From Saprospiraceae bacterium (GTDB lineage: Bacteria; Bacteroidota; Bacteroidia; Chitinophagales; Saprospiraceae), in NCBI GenBank assembly GCA_022841345.1, contig JALHRR010000007.1, forward strand, positions 62,001-126,000: 64,000 bases of DNA, in the 5' to 3' direction. The translations under genes and the position numbers were made by a program. This document shows, in pieces, positions 33,897-42,925 of the stretch; the stretch's first letter is position 1, and every line of letters begins with the position of its first letter. Below the pieces are notes generated by a model, which saw nothing but the letters and a program-made list of their open reading frames with translations, did not search any database and was not told where the DNA came from.

Positions 33897-34904
33897 ATGA
33901 ACACAAATAACTTACTCAGGGAGTTTGGCAGCCTGCCGATACCTGAAAAGGAAAGAATTATAAGTTTATTAATTGATCAATTGGATCTCCACGATGGGCA
34001 GTTGGATATGGTAATGAAGGAATTGGAATCCTGCCAAATCAAGCCCCCTTCCTGCATTCACTGTGGGAGTAAAAGCACTATTAAACGGGCCAGGATAAAG
34101 TCCATTCAACGATATTCCTGCAATGAATGCGGTAAATATTGGATGGCCACGCATGGAACAAGTCTGGCCGGTTTGCATAAGCGAAAATTGTGGCAGAAAT
34201 ATATTCAGGTATTTGAGAAAGGATTCTCTATTCGGAAATCGGCACAGGAACTGGGAATTAGCATTCAGACTAGTTTTAGGTGGAGACACAGACTTTTAGC
34301 TTCTATTTCTGACCATTTGCCGGATGAATTGTCCGGAGTCATTGAAACAGTTAATTTTCAAATGCCCAGAAACACTAAAGGTCAGCGAAAATCTTCAAAC
34401 TATCCTGAGGATAAAAATTCTGAACAAGATTTTCAACCGCCCCAAAATATTAATGTACTTTTTAGTACCAGCCGAACCTCCAATGAATCACTCAGTAATA
34501 TTATAGCAGCAGAAGAGCCCGATGCAAAACAGATAAGAAAAGCGCTTCATGGGAAAATTCAAACTGGTTCAATACTGATAACTCAGGCAATTGATGCTTT
34601 CAGTTTTCTGAAAGATGAAGAATTTCTTCAATATCTACCTGTTTCAAAAAGCACGAAAAGAAAGGATCCGGTAAATCTGAACTCAGCCAGGGCGCACCAT
34701 CAGGCTTTCCGGGAATTCCTGCTTCCGTTCAATGGAGTGGCTACAAAGTATCTTCAGAATTATCTGAATTGGTATCACCATAAGGAAATGACTAAAATGA
34801 GGTTAGATAAAATCAGACATTCCATAAGGGTTTGCTTTACAGGAGATAAAGCGATGGACTGGCTAAAGAATTTAACAATAAAAGATACAATAATCATAAC
34901 ATAA
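33897..34904 (+). CDS. IS1595/ISXO2-like transposase relative lacking the DDE residues
   Basis: From the ATG at 33897 the product has 335 residues. A four-Cys zinc ribbon (C53, C56, C75, C78: CIHCGSKS ... SCNECGKYW) is followed by a helix-turn-helix-like region (SIRKSAQELGISIQTSFRWRHRLL), the order found in ISXO2-like transposases. The C-terminal HHQAFREFLLPFNGVATKYLQNYLNWY is the family's signature end. However, the first catalytic segment (normally VELDExYxGG) is VIETVNFQMPRN, and the second (normally TDGW/xxY) reads ITQAIDAFSF, so D residues are missing. A domesticated or decayed transposase is likely; an intact 335-codon frame favours domestication. Terminal inverted repeats were not found. 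Confidence 0.75.
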   Translation: MNTNNLLREFGSLPIPEKERIISLLIDQLDLHDGQLDMVMKELESCQIKPPSCIHCGSKSTIKRARIKSIQRYSCNECGKYWMATHGTSLAGLHKRKLWQKYIQVFEKGFSIRKSAQELGISIQTSFRWRHRLLASISDHLPDELSGVIETVNFQMPRNTKGQRKSSNYPEDKNSEQDFQPPQNINVLFSTSRTSNESLSNIIAAEEPDAKQIRKALHGKIQTGSILITQAIDAFSFLKDEEFLQYLPVSKSTKRKDPVNLNSARAHHQAFREFLLPFNGVATKYLQNYLNWYHHKEMTKMRLDKIRHSIRVCFTGDKAMDWLKNLTIKDTIIIT

Positions 34905-35170
34905 ATAAAAAACACTTCTCCCAATAACCCCCTAATAAATCCCTACCTCCACACTTCCTCTTTACTCATTATTCAACCCTCTAATTTACCACTGATTTAC
35001 AACTGAGTATCAGACTTCTTAAGAGTATCAATCGCTTCTGATTTCGCATATATTTCATTTTAATACCCGCATTCAGGGTGCCTCTTAGCGCACAAGTTAA
35101 ATCCAGCTACCCGCTCGAAACAATCTGAGGAATGCTGCGTTAGGCTGCCATTTTAAGTCTTAGTACAAGA

Positions 35171-37096
35171 TTGAATCAAATGGATGAATACATTCAGGAA
35201 TATATCCGGAATTGGTTAAAAGCAATGGACATCGAGCGACAAGAACAACAGGCAATGTTTCAGTCAATGCTCATAAATAAGCATGTCCAGGAAAGAGTCA
35301 AAGATGGCTTTACATGGTACCCATTGAGTGTCAAGGCGAATGGTTACGCTTTGGGTGAAATTCCTTACATTATTGTAGAGAGACAGGAATCTCAAATTAA
35401 AGAAGATCAAATGCAATCCGGCAAAACTGTCAGATTGTTTTCAATGCAACAAGGGAAAGAGCAAACATCTGTCAAAGGTATCATCCATTATATTCAAAAA
35501 AGACAGGCTAAGGTGTTTCTTCATGCTGATGAAGTGCCGGATGAACTTTTGGAAGGCAAACTGGGGATGGATTTATTGCATGATGATCAGACTTTCAAAG
35601 ATATGGCAGCCGCCATGAAACAAGCTATGGCATTGAAAGCCTCAGACCCTCTGTATACTGCAATTAAGTATTTTTATGGCACAAAAGAAAAATTTGAAGC
35701 AATTCAGCCCAGGAACTTCATTCCTCTTACCGGAAAATTAAATGAATCGCAAAACAGTGCTGTCAACTTTGCCCTGGCTTCTGAAGGAGTTAGCATCATT
35801 CATGGCCCTCCCGGAACCGGTAAGACTACCACATTAATCCAGTTAATCAGACAATTATTAAAAGAAGAAAAGCAAGTATTAGTAACCGCGCCCAGCAATG
35901 CGGCAGTCGATTTGCTGACTGCACTGATCCATTCGGAAGGAATACCTGTTGTGCGTCTGGGTCATTTATCCCGCATAGATCCTGAAATTCTGGAATGCAG
36001 TCTGGAATCTCAGGTATTCTCTGATCCTGATTCCAAACAAATCAAGAAAGTCAGATTGCAGGCTGATGAATATCGAAAACTTTCCCAGCAATATAAGCGG
36101 AGTTTTGGATATGAAGAGCGACAGCAACGCAGGAGATTGAGAAATGAAGCTAAGGAATTGAGTGAATGGGCCAAAGATCTGGAAGAAAGAGTGGTTCAAA
36201 AAATTGTTGAGCAATCCAGAGTCATTACCTGCACATTCGCGGGCGCTAATTCAAGACCAATAAGGGAGCTGAAGTTTAAAACCTGTATAATTGATGAAGC
36301 ATCACAAGCACTTCAGGGTGCATCATGGATACCTATACTGAAGTCTGAACGAGTAATACTGGCGGGTGATCCATTCCAATTACCTCCTACCGTGAAGTCG
36401 GCCCAGGCTGCGAAACTAGGCTTATCTGTCACACTGCTTGATCTTGCCATACAGAATGAGAGACCGCTTCATTTACTGGACACACAATACAGAATGAATA
36501 GGGCTATCATGGGATTTTCTAATCAATGGTTTTATAAAGGAGCTTTGAAGGCTCATGATTCTGTGGCTGATCATGTTTTACCCCTCTTCAATAGTGACAC
36601 CGATGCAGTTATCACATTCATTGATACGGCGGGATGCGGATTTACAGAAACGATTAATCCGGAAACAAAAAGTTATTTCAATAAAGACGAGTACCTTATT
36701 TTGAGAGAGCACCTGGATCCATTGTTGCATCAAAATTTTGTACATCAGCCTGATGTTGGAATTCTATCTCCTTATAAGGCGCAGGTTCAATTCATCAGGG
36801 ATGAACTTGACGAAGATGAAATTTTTGATTTTCCCGTGAACGTTCAGACCATCGATTCATTTCAGGGCCAGGAACGGGATATCATATATATATCGCTTGT
36901 TAGATCCAATGATTCAATGGAAATTGGATTCTTAAAGGATTATCGCAGAATGAATGTAGCCATGACGCGAGCAAAGAAACATCTTGTGATAATCGGTGAT
37001 AGTGCCACCCTGGGGAATGATTTATTTTATCAGGCATTTTTAGAATATGTAGAGATACATGGAGCATATCGATCTGCATGGGAATGGATTCAATGA
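35171..37096 (+). CDS. Superfamily 1 DNA/RNA helicase, IGHMBP2/Upf1-like
   Basis: The 641-residue product has an N-terminal OB/stalk region (1-185), Walker A GPPGTGKT (212-219), TAPSNAAVD (motif Ia), IIDEASQA (motif II), LAGDPFQLPPT (motif III), LDTQYRMN (motif IV), QTIDSFQGQERDIIYISLVRSN (motif V, in part) and NVAMTRAKKHLVIIGD (motif VI). This is the Upf1-like SF1B layout of small bacterial IGHMBP2-like helicases (5'-3' on DNA or RNA). The region preceding it (34905-35170) holds no recognised feature. It stands alone on the plus strand. Confidence 0.93.
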   Translation: MNQMDEYIQEYIRNWLKAMDIERQEQQAMFQSMLINKHVQERVKDGFTWYPLSVKANGYALGEIPYIIVERQESQIKEDQMQSGKTVRLFSMQQGKEQTSVKGIIHYIQKRQAKVFLHADEVPDELLEGKLGMDLLHDDQTFKDMAAAMKQAMALKASDPLYTAIKYFYGTKEKFEAIQPRNFIPLTGKLNESQNSAVNFALASEGVSIIHGPPGTGKTTTLIQLIRQLLKEEKQVLVTAPSNAAVDLLTALIHSEGIPVVRLGHLSRIDPEILECSLESQVFSDPDSKQIKKVRLQADEYRKLSQQYKRSFGYEERQQRRRLRNEAKELSEWAKDLEERVVQKIVEQSRVITCTFAGANSRPIRELKFKTCIIDEASQALQGASWIPILKSERVILAGDPFQLPPTVKSAQAAKLGLSVTLLDLAIQNERPLHLLDTQYRMNRAIMGFSNQWFYKGALKAHDSVADHVLPLFNSDTDAVITFIDTAGCGFTETINPETKSYFNKDEYLILREHLDPLLHQNFVHQPDVGILSPYKAQVQFIRDELDEDEIFDFPVNVQTIDSFQGQERDIIYISLVRSNDSMEIGFLKDYRRMNVAMTRAKKHLVIIGDSATLGNDLFYQAFLEYVEIHGAYRSAWEWIQ

Positions 37097-37163
37097 TATG
37101 AAAATGAAGTAACTATGTATTTTTTATTTTCTATATTTGTTAATATTCAAAAAGAAAAGTGAG

Positions 37164-37190
37164 TTGGTTCACTTAAATACGATATATTTG
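37164..37190 (+). promoter_or_regulatory. Promoter of the 64-residue gene
   Basis: TTG (37164-37166), 16 nt, then exact TATATTTG (37183-37190). A second exact TATATTTG is at 37132-37139. The GTG start is 59 nt downstream. Confidence 0.4.
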
Positions 37191-37249
37191 TTTCATGTTT
37201 TTACAAGGAGTTAACGTAGCACTTATAAATCACCTGTTAATTATTATAA

Positions 37250-37444
37250 GTGGAAAAAAAGTTATCTAAAATTCAGGCTGAAGCTAAGCGACAGTTTGGA
37301 CGAGAATTGAATGAAAAAGAGTTGGAAAGTTTTCTCAATATGAAGGTTATGGAAGCCGCATTTGAGAACATTGATTCAGAACATCCTCATGACAAAGAAT
37401 CATCCTCATCCAAAGTAGAGAAAAGTTCTGATAGTAAAAATTAA
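37250..37444 (+). CDS. Small charged protein, unknown
   Basis: The product has 64 residues starting from GTG at 37250: EKKLSKIQAEAKRQFGRELNEKELESFLNMKVMEAAFENID (in pieces), a highly charged helix-rich domain, followed by a Ser/Lys-rich tail. No family recognised. Its stop TAA (37442-37444) overlaps the stop of the convergent receiver gene by 3-4 nt, so the two transcripts must overlap. Confidence 0.5.
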   Translation: MEKKLSKIQAEAKRQFGRELNEKELESFLNMKVMEAAFENIDSEHPHDKESSSSKVEKSSDSKN

Positions 37445-37833
37445 ACTTCCAGAGTAGCAATAGTGGCTTTTAGTGCTTCTACATCCAATGGTTTGTTTAT
37501 AAAACCGTTTAGGTTGACATTTTGCCCTGCTCTGCTGATATCCTTGGGATCAATCGATGAAGAAAGCATATAAATAGAATACTTCCTTTTCGTTTCCGTA
37601 GGTAATGCTTCAAATTGATCCAAAAAAGCAAATCCATCCATTTCAGGCATCATCATATCCAACAGAATAACAGTATGCTCCACAACTGAACCATGTTCGT
37701 CAATATAGACTAGTGCTTCTGTGCCTTTTGAAAACTTTCTGATATTTTGCGAAACCCCGCCTATTGATAATAACTTTTCAATTATCATCAAATCTACAGG
37801 GTTGTCATCAATAACTATGAAGGGAAAACTCAT
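37441..37833 (-). CDS. Single-domain response regulator (receiver only)
   Basis: The 130-residue product is one receiver domain: acidic pair at residues 9-10 (VIDDN), phospho-acceptor Asp in VILLDMMMPEMDG, and Lys in FINKPLD. No output domain. It starts inside the preceding kinase gene's stop (ATGA overlap, 37830-37833), so it is translationally coupled to it. It is the last gene of the ThiF-GNAT-kinase operon and is likely the phosphate acceptor or a phosphorelay intermediate. Confidence 0.92.
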   Translation of the reverse strand: MSFPFIVIDDNPVDLMIIEKLLSIGGVSQNIRKFSKGTEALVYIDEHGSVVEHTVILLDMMMPEMDGFAFLDQFEALPTETKRKYSIYMLSSSIDPKDISRAGQNVNLNGFINKPLDVEALKATIATLEV

Positions 37834-38927
37834 CTCGATGGGCTTAGGATTGGTAAATATACATAAAAAGACGTTCCTTTACCCACGGAAGTTTCATAAT
37901 ATATTTCACCACCCATCTTATTTACGCATTGGTGGACAATAAATAGCCCAAGTCCCATGCCTGATTTTGGATGGTGTGATCGCTTGAACATATCAAAAAG
38001 TTTAAGCTTCATCGAGTCTTCAATTCCCGCACCATTGTCAGTTATTTCAAAACAGATTTTATCATCCTTGTAATATGATTTGATTTGGATGTTTTTATTC
38101 TCTACATCCGGGCGTTGATATTTGACTGCATTTTGAATGAGATTACGGAAGATCAAATGAAGTTTTAGTCTGTCACTTAATATTTCATTGTCAGTCTGAA
38201 GGTCAAGATTAAATTCTACTCCATTTGCATCAGGGTGAAATTTTATCTCTTGAATTAAATCTTCAAATAATTCAGTTAAATCGACCAGTTCTTCCACTAT
38301 TTCAAGTCTGTTACCTCTATAGTAATTAATGATATTCAAAACATACTGGTCCATTTTGTCCACGACTTGTTCGATCATTTCCATATATTGACCCTGATTC
38401 TCTCCTTCCATCCTGGCTAAATTCATGATACCTTTCAGACTGGTCAAAGGAGATCTCAAATCGTGTGAAGCACTATATACAAACTGGTCCAGCTCATCAT
38501 ATGCTTTTTGGAGTTCTTTTGTCCTGCTCTCCAATTCTTTGCGCGTTCGGAAAATATCCTTTGCATTTTCGATAGAGTTTCTGACTTCATTTTCATTCCA
38601 TGGTTTGGTCAGGAATCTATAGACCGAGCCCTTATTAATTGCATCTATAACAGCCTGTATATCCACAAATCCTGTCAACAAAATGCGAATGGGATCAGGA
38701 TGAGTACTTACAAGATCATTAAAGAAATCGGTACCTGATTGTATAGGCATTCGCTGATCGGATACCACTACCTCAATAGTGTTGGAATTGAGGTGCTGGT
38801 AAGCCTCTTCCGGAGTCAGAGCAAGGAAAACCTCATACTCTCTGCGGAATACTGCTTTGAAAGCCTGCAAATTATTTTGCTCATCATCAAGGTAAAGTAC
38901 TTTTACCTTATCAGCTGATACTGTCAT
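37830..38927 (-). CDS. Receiver-histidine kinase hybrid (REC-HisKA-HATPase)
   Basis: The 365-residue product starts with a receiver domain (VLYLDDEQNN, VVSDQRMP with the acceptor Asp, FLTKPW), then a coiled coil (about 118-145), a HisKA dimerisation domain with SASHDLRSPLTSL (phospho-His) and an HATPase with NLIQNAVKYQ, ITDNGAGI and GMGLGLFIVH. It has no membrane segment. The receiver resembles the divergently encoded 155-residue protein at 43412. It overlaps the upstream kinase gene by 17 nt and the downstream receiver by 4 nt. Confidence 0.93.
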   Translation of the reverse strand: MTVSADKVKVLYLDDEQNNLQAFKAVFRREYEVFLALTPEEAYQHLNSNTIEVVVSDQRMPIQSGTDFFNDLVSTHPDPIRILLTGFVDIQAVIDAINKGSVYRFLTKPWNENEVRNSIENAKDIFRTRKELESRTKELQKAYDELDQFVYSASHDLRSPLTSLKGIMNLARMEGENQGQYMEMIEQVVDKMDQYVLNIINYYRGNRLEIVEELVDLTELFEDLIQEIKFHPDANGVEFNLDLQTDNEILSDRLKLHLIFRNLIQNAVKYQRPDVENKNIQIKSYYKDDKICFEITDNGAGIEDSMKLKLFDMFKRSHHPKSGMGLGLFIVHQCVNKMGGEIYYETSVGKGTSFYVYLPILSPSR

Positions 38928-41103
38928 GTGTAAGTTTAGGTAATTTAATAGTGAATTTAGTCCACTCTCCAGCCTGGCTATCTACTGAAATTTGACCTTT
39001 ATGACTTTCGATTATTTTGTAGACAATTGAAAGTCCGAGACCTGTTCCTTCTCCTACCGGCTTAGTTGTGTAAAATGGATCAAATATCCTGTTTCTGACT
39101 TCTTCAGGAATACCCGGACCATTGTCTAAAAATTCAATTTCTATATGGTTTTCAAAATTTAAAGCTTTTATTTGGATCTTACCGCCTGAAACATTGCCGA
39201 ATTTACCTTTAAGAGCATATAGGGAATTGGACAATATGTTCATGAACACCTGATTAAGTTTACCCGGATAACAGTCGATTTCAGGTAATTCATCATAATG
39301 TTTGGTAATTTCGACCACTCCACCCATAGCGCTGTTGAGTAATACCAGGGTAGAATCAATTCCTTCGTGAACAAAGGCCTTTTTCAAATCCTGCTCATCC
39401 AGCCTGGAAAAATTGCGCAGACTTTTTACTATTTCTACAGTTCTGTTGGCCCCCTCTGCCATTCCTTGCAAGAGCATAGTGATTTCTTCATTCAGATAAT
39501 CAAATTCAAGATCCTCCTTCATTTTATTGATTTCAGCAACAACATCCGGCGATGCTTTCTGATCATAAGCTTTAATAATGCTAAGCAAATCATCTACATC
39601 CCTCTTTAGAGGTTTAATATTTGAGCTGACAAAGTTGATGGGGTTGTTAATTTCATGTGCAACACCTGCTGTTAATTGACCCAGTGAGGCCATTTTTTCA
39701 GCTTCAACCAACTGAGTTTGTGCTTCTTTCAAATTATTTAATGTTAATTCCAGATCAGAATTAGCATGACTAAGTTCTTTGGTCCGTTCTTCAACTTTCG
39801 TTTCCAGGATTACATTTTGTTCTCTGATAATTCTCTCATTTTCAGTTGATATCATCAGTGCTTCTGCCTGTGATTTTTCTTTTTCTCTTTTGAGTATATT
39901 AATTCTATCTGCAAGTGCAACTGATAGCAGGACAGCTTCCAATGCTGAGCCTATTTGAAGTGAATTATCAGTCAAAAGATTAAAAGTGAAAAATCCAAAA
40001 TTTCTCAGTACAAAAACTATTATTCCTGCAATAAAGAAAATCCATGCAAAGAGAAAAAAACGCGCACTTCTGTCTTTCTTCCAGAATGCCAGATAGCTTG
40101 AAAAACTAAGGGCAAAGATTGCTATTGTAAGTCCCCCAAAATCCAGAAAAAGGTAACTCGCAAATGAAAAACCAAGTAGCATGGAAATGATGGCTCCTGC
40201 ATATATAATATAATAGATGTTCAGAATTTTGTTGATTACGGGCAGTTTGTCCTTTAATTGCAGGAAATTCTGAGTAAATCCGATGGCACCGAAACCAGCT
40301 ATCCCTGAAAAGAAAACTATACTAAACTGATGGAATTCTGGCACAGTGGGCCAAAGCAATATCCTCAAATATCCTGCAAGGCCTGCTTGTGCCAATCCGA
40401 AAAACAAAATATATATTATGTAGTATAAATAACTGTTGTCCTTGATGGTGATAAAGAGAAAGAAGTTATAAAAAAACATTACCAGCATGATACCAAAATA
40501 GATTCCAAAAAACAGATTCAGACGATAATTGCTGTTGTTGATTGTATCGTCAGTTCCAATTCTGATAGGGACCACTATATTTTCCTTGGAAAATACTTTA
40601 AACATAAATTGATAAATACTGTCCTTTGGAAAATCAAACTGAAACCGGGGGTTGTTGTGGATTATCTGACCTTTGACCGGAGCGATCCAGTCCCCCTGGA
40701 CTCCGAGCAGTATAGCTTTTCCGCCAACAACTCTGAATAATGAAATACTATCGACCTGCGCATTCAATACCTCCAAAATCAGATTGCTTTGATTAGTTTG
40801 ATTTTGTATGGCAATATTTATCCAAACAGGTTTTTTTACAAAAGGAAGTGAAACGGCTTCTTTTTGATTGGGACTGAAATCGCAGGAATTCAGGACTTCC
40901 AGCGCGGTCATGCTTTCATCAGCATCATAACAAACTCTTGTTTTCTGGCTGATCATCGTATTGATTCTATCCTGATTCAGGACAAAAAATGGAGTGTCAT
41001 CGGTGATTGTTTGCCCAAATGCAAGAATTGCCTGCATTAAAAACCAAATCAATAGAATTGTTGATTTAAGGCTTAGGCAATTTAAATTCATTGGTACTGA
41101 CAT
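38911..41103 (-). CDS. 7TMR-DISM sensor histidine kinase
   Basis: The 730-residue product has a signal peptide, a periplasmic 7TMR-DISM extracellular domain 2-like region (about 35-185), seven hydrophobic segments (about 190-400), a coiled coil (about 405-470), a HisKA with LTAGVAHEINNPINF and an HATPase with NILSNSLYAL, FLDNGPGIP and GTGLGLSIVYKII. These receptors sense small, often carbohydrate, ligands. The start overlaps the end of the acyltransferase gene: the ATG at 41103 gives a 38-nt overlap, a second Met at residue 5 gives 26 nt. Inner membrane. Confidence 0.93.
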   Translation of the reverse strand: MSVPMNLNCLSLKSTILLIWFLMQAILAFGQTITDDTPFFVLNQDRINTMISQKTRVCYDADESMTALEVLNSCDFSPNQKEAVSLPFVKKPVWINIAIQNQTNQSNLILEVLNAQVDSISLFRVVGGKAILLGVQGDWIAPVKGQIIHNNPRFQFDFPKDSIYQFMFKVFSKENIVVPIRIGTDDTINNSNYRLNLFFGIYFGIMLVMFFYNFFLFITIKDNSYLYYIIYILFFGLAQAGLAGYLRILLWPTVPEFHQFSIVFFSGIAGFGAIGFTQNFLQLKDKLPVINKILNIYYIIYAGAIISMLLGFSFASYLFLDFGGLTIAIFALSFSSYLAFWKKDRSARFFLFAWIFFIAGIIVFVLRNFGFFTFNLLTDNSLQIGSALEAVLLSVALADRINILKREKEKSQAEALMISTENERIIREQNVILETKVEERTKELSHANSDLELTLNNLKEAQTQLVEAEKMASLGQLTAGVAHEINNPINFVSSNIKPLKRDVDDLLSIIKAYDQKASPDVVAEINKMKEDLEFDYLNEEITMLLQGMAEGANRTVEIVKSLRNFSRLDEQDLKKAFVHEGIDSTLVLLNSAMGGVVEITKHYDELPEIDCYPGKLNQVFMNILSNSLYALKGKFGNVSGGKIQIKALNFENHIEIEFLDNGPGIPEEVRNRIFDPFYTTKPVGEGTGLGLSIVYKIIESHKGQISVDSQAGEWTKFTIKLPKLTHDSIS

Positions 41104-41818
41104 TATGTAACTTTAGATCGTATTCGATTTCAACCTCGAAATTTCGACCGGGAATTTTTTCCAGCATGACAGTATGAAGATTCTGACGTAGGTAAAAAAT
41201 GGAGTCTCTCTCATATTCATCAGCGTCCTCAAGTGTCTCTGTGTTTTTGAGCAATACCACAGTAGCAAGCAGGTCAAGTTTGGGATAATAAAAGGTACCC
41301 TCGTTGCCTACTTCATCGTAAATAACACATCCGACTTTATTTGCAAATCTTACTGTGGTAGGTGCGCAAAGTGCAAAAATAGACTTTATTCCGATTTGCT
41401 CAGAAATAACTACACCTGCTTTTGTTGCAAAGAATGCACCGACCCCCATTCCGGCTACTTCTCTGGAATTCCAAAGACCACATAATTCGCTGGTTCCTTC
41501 ATTTGTCAAATTATCCACAATGGAGTAAATCTTAGGATCCATGTAGCCTGTAGCATCTTCAATCGGTAAAGGAGTCTTTCTGTCTGCTGCCTGAATACGT
41601 GCCCCTCCATAAACTTTGCTTCTGTCCAGAGATTCTACAACAATTGTAAATGATGATGAATTATACATCCAGTCATGATTGGAAGAAGTTACTTTTTTGA
41701 TTCCTATCAACTCAAGCACACGCGCATGCCCTTCGATAAACTTCATGCAGGTTTCAGGATCATCTGTAGATCTGAAAGCTCGAAGCCTTATTTTGGGGAC
41801 AGGGGCAGTCTCTGACAT
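41066..41818 (-). CDS. GNAT-like acyltransferase, unknown substrate
   Basis: The product has 250 residues. The N-terminal RLRAFRSTDDPETCMKFIEGH and the central EVAGMGVGAFFATKAGVVISEQIGIKSIFALCAPTTVRFANKVGCVI (in pieces) suggest a GNAT fold: beta-alpha core with a Gx-G loop for CoA pyrophosphate. It lacks obvious polyketide/HSL synthase signatures. The 9-nt spacing from the ThiF gene and overlap with the kinase gene place it in the operon. The substrate is unknown; N-acylation or pantetheine transfer to the partner's product would fit, but that is inference. Confidence 0.6.
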   Translation of the reverse strand: MSETAPVPKIRLRAFRSTDDPETCMKFIEGHARVLELIGIKKVTSSNHDWMYNSSSFTIVVESLDRSKVYGGARIQAADRKTPLPIEDATGYMDPKIYSIVDNLTNEGTSELCGLWNSREVAGMGVGAFFATKAGVVISEQIGIKSIFALCAPTTVRFANKVGCVIYDEVGNEGTFYYPKLDLLATVVLLKNTETLEDADEYERDSIFYLRQNLHTVMLEKIPGRNFEVEIEYDLKLHNVSTNEFKLPKP

Positions 41819-41827
41819 ATCTGTAAT

Positions 41828-42925
41828 TTAAATCAATTGGCTTAAATCCACAAAATATCGCCCTGATTCATTATGTTTTCCCAGAAAAATACGCCGGCAA
41901 ATATCAGCACATAATGCACCTCCCAGCACTACTGAAGACGCCAGCTGAGGCCAGGTGCCGATAGTTTTTCCTATCTCTGAAAACGAGTATTTTGCTTCCG
42001 GAGAGGCGGCCTCAAAATCAAGTATGGATAATAGCACTTTAATTCTTTCAGCCGGATTATTCAGGTCAAGCTCACCAAGATTGAGATGCTCCAGACGGCC
42101 ATGAAGTATAGCTCTACCGGGTTCCATATCAAACCTTTCAATATCCAGCTGACCTCTGTCACTTGTATCCATGACTACGGGAATTTGATACTCTTTTGCT
42201 TTCTGACGAATCATTATTTTCATTTCCATGCTGTCACATTCGTCAAAAATAAGATCAGCCTTTTGATCTCCTTCGCAAAGTTGAAGGATATTATTCTCAT
42301 GTAAGCCATCTTCCCAGATAATAACATCCAGATAAGGATCTATCTCAGCAATTTCTCTTGCAGCTATGATGACTTTTGATATTTCTAAATGATGGATTCC
42401 GGTTCTTATCCTGTTCAGATTGCTGAGGTCAAGCGTATCAAAATCGATTAAAATAAACCTTCCTGCCACCCGCTCTAATGCACATGTCAGTGCAACACTC
42501 TGTCCTACAGAAAGACCCACAATAGCAACTGTTTTTGTAGAAAGGATGTCTTGCTCTTCTGTTGTTATTTTATATTTATTTCGGTTGGTTCTGAGCTCAA
42601 TGAAATCTTCCTTTTTTAATGTATGCACCAACCGGTTATTCCAGGGATAATAAATCCAGCTTCCCTGCATCCAAAGTTTTTCGCCCTGAGATATTTCAGC
42701 AATGGATTCATCCATTTTTTCCTGATCCCATCGGATGAGCACATTTCTGCTTTTTATCAGATCTTTTAATTGGGAAAGATAAGTATCGAGGACCCGGACT
42801 TCAGGTTCCTGTTTGAGTAAATCAGAAAAAGTACTCAGGTCTTCCTGATTTTGCAAAGAAAAAATGACAGGCTTCCAGGATAGCTTATCCGTTAATTCAG
42901 CCTTTTGCTGCAATAATTGCTCCAT
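41828..42925 (-). CDS. ThiF/MoeB-type E1-like adenylyltransferase, Rv1355c/MoeY-like without nitroreductase
   Basis: The 365-residue product has a distinct N-terminal region (WIYYPWNNRLVHTL, 90-103, and ELRTNRNKYKITTEEQ, 110-125) followed by a ThiF fold: VGLSVGQSVAL (136-146, nucleotide loop), LIDFDTLDLSNLNR (159-172) and the ATP-contacting FDECDSMEMK (227-236). These N-terminal signatures match the Rv1355c/MoeY family, in which the ThiF domain is usually followed by a nitroreductase domain; here the protein ends after the ThiF domain. No CxxC zinc motif and no obvious catalytic Cys in the usual crossover loop. The target, presumably a C-terminal glycine carrier or a carboxylate, is not encoded nearby. 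First gene of the operon. Confidence 0.85.
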   Translation of the reverse strand: MEQLLQQKAELTDKLSWKPVIFSLQNQEDLSTFSDLLKQEPEVRVLDTYLSQLKDLIKSRNVLIRWDQEKMDESIAEISQGEKLWMQGSWIYYPWNNRLVHTLKKEDFIELRTNRNKYKITTEEQDILSTKTVAIVGLSVGQSVALTCALERVAGRFILIDFDTLDLSNLNRIRTGIHHLEISKVIIAAREIAEIDPYLDVIIWEDGLHENNILQLCEGDQKADLIFDECDSMEMKIMIRQKAKEYQIPVVMDTSDRGQLDIERFDMEPGRAILHGRLEHLNLGELDLNNPAERIKVLLSILDFEAASPEAKYSFSEIGKTIGTWPQLASSVVLGGALCADICRRIFLGKHNESGRYFVDLSQLI

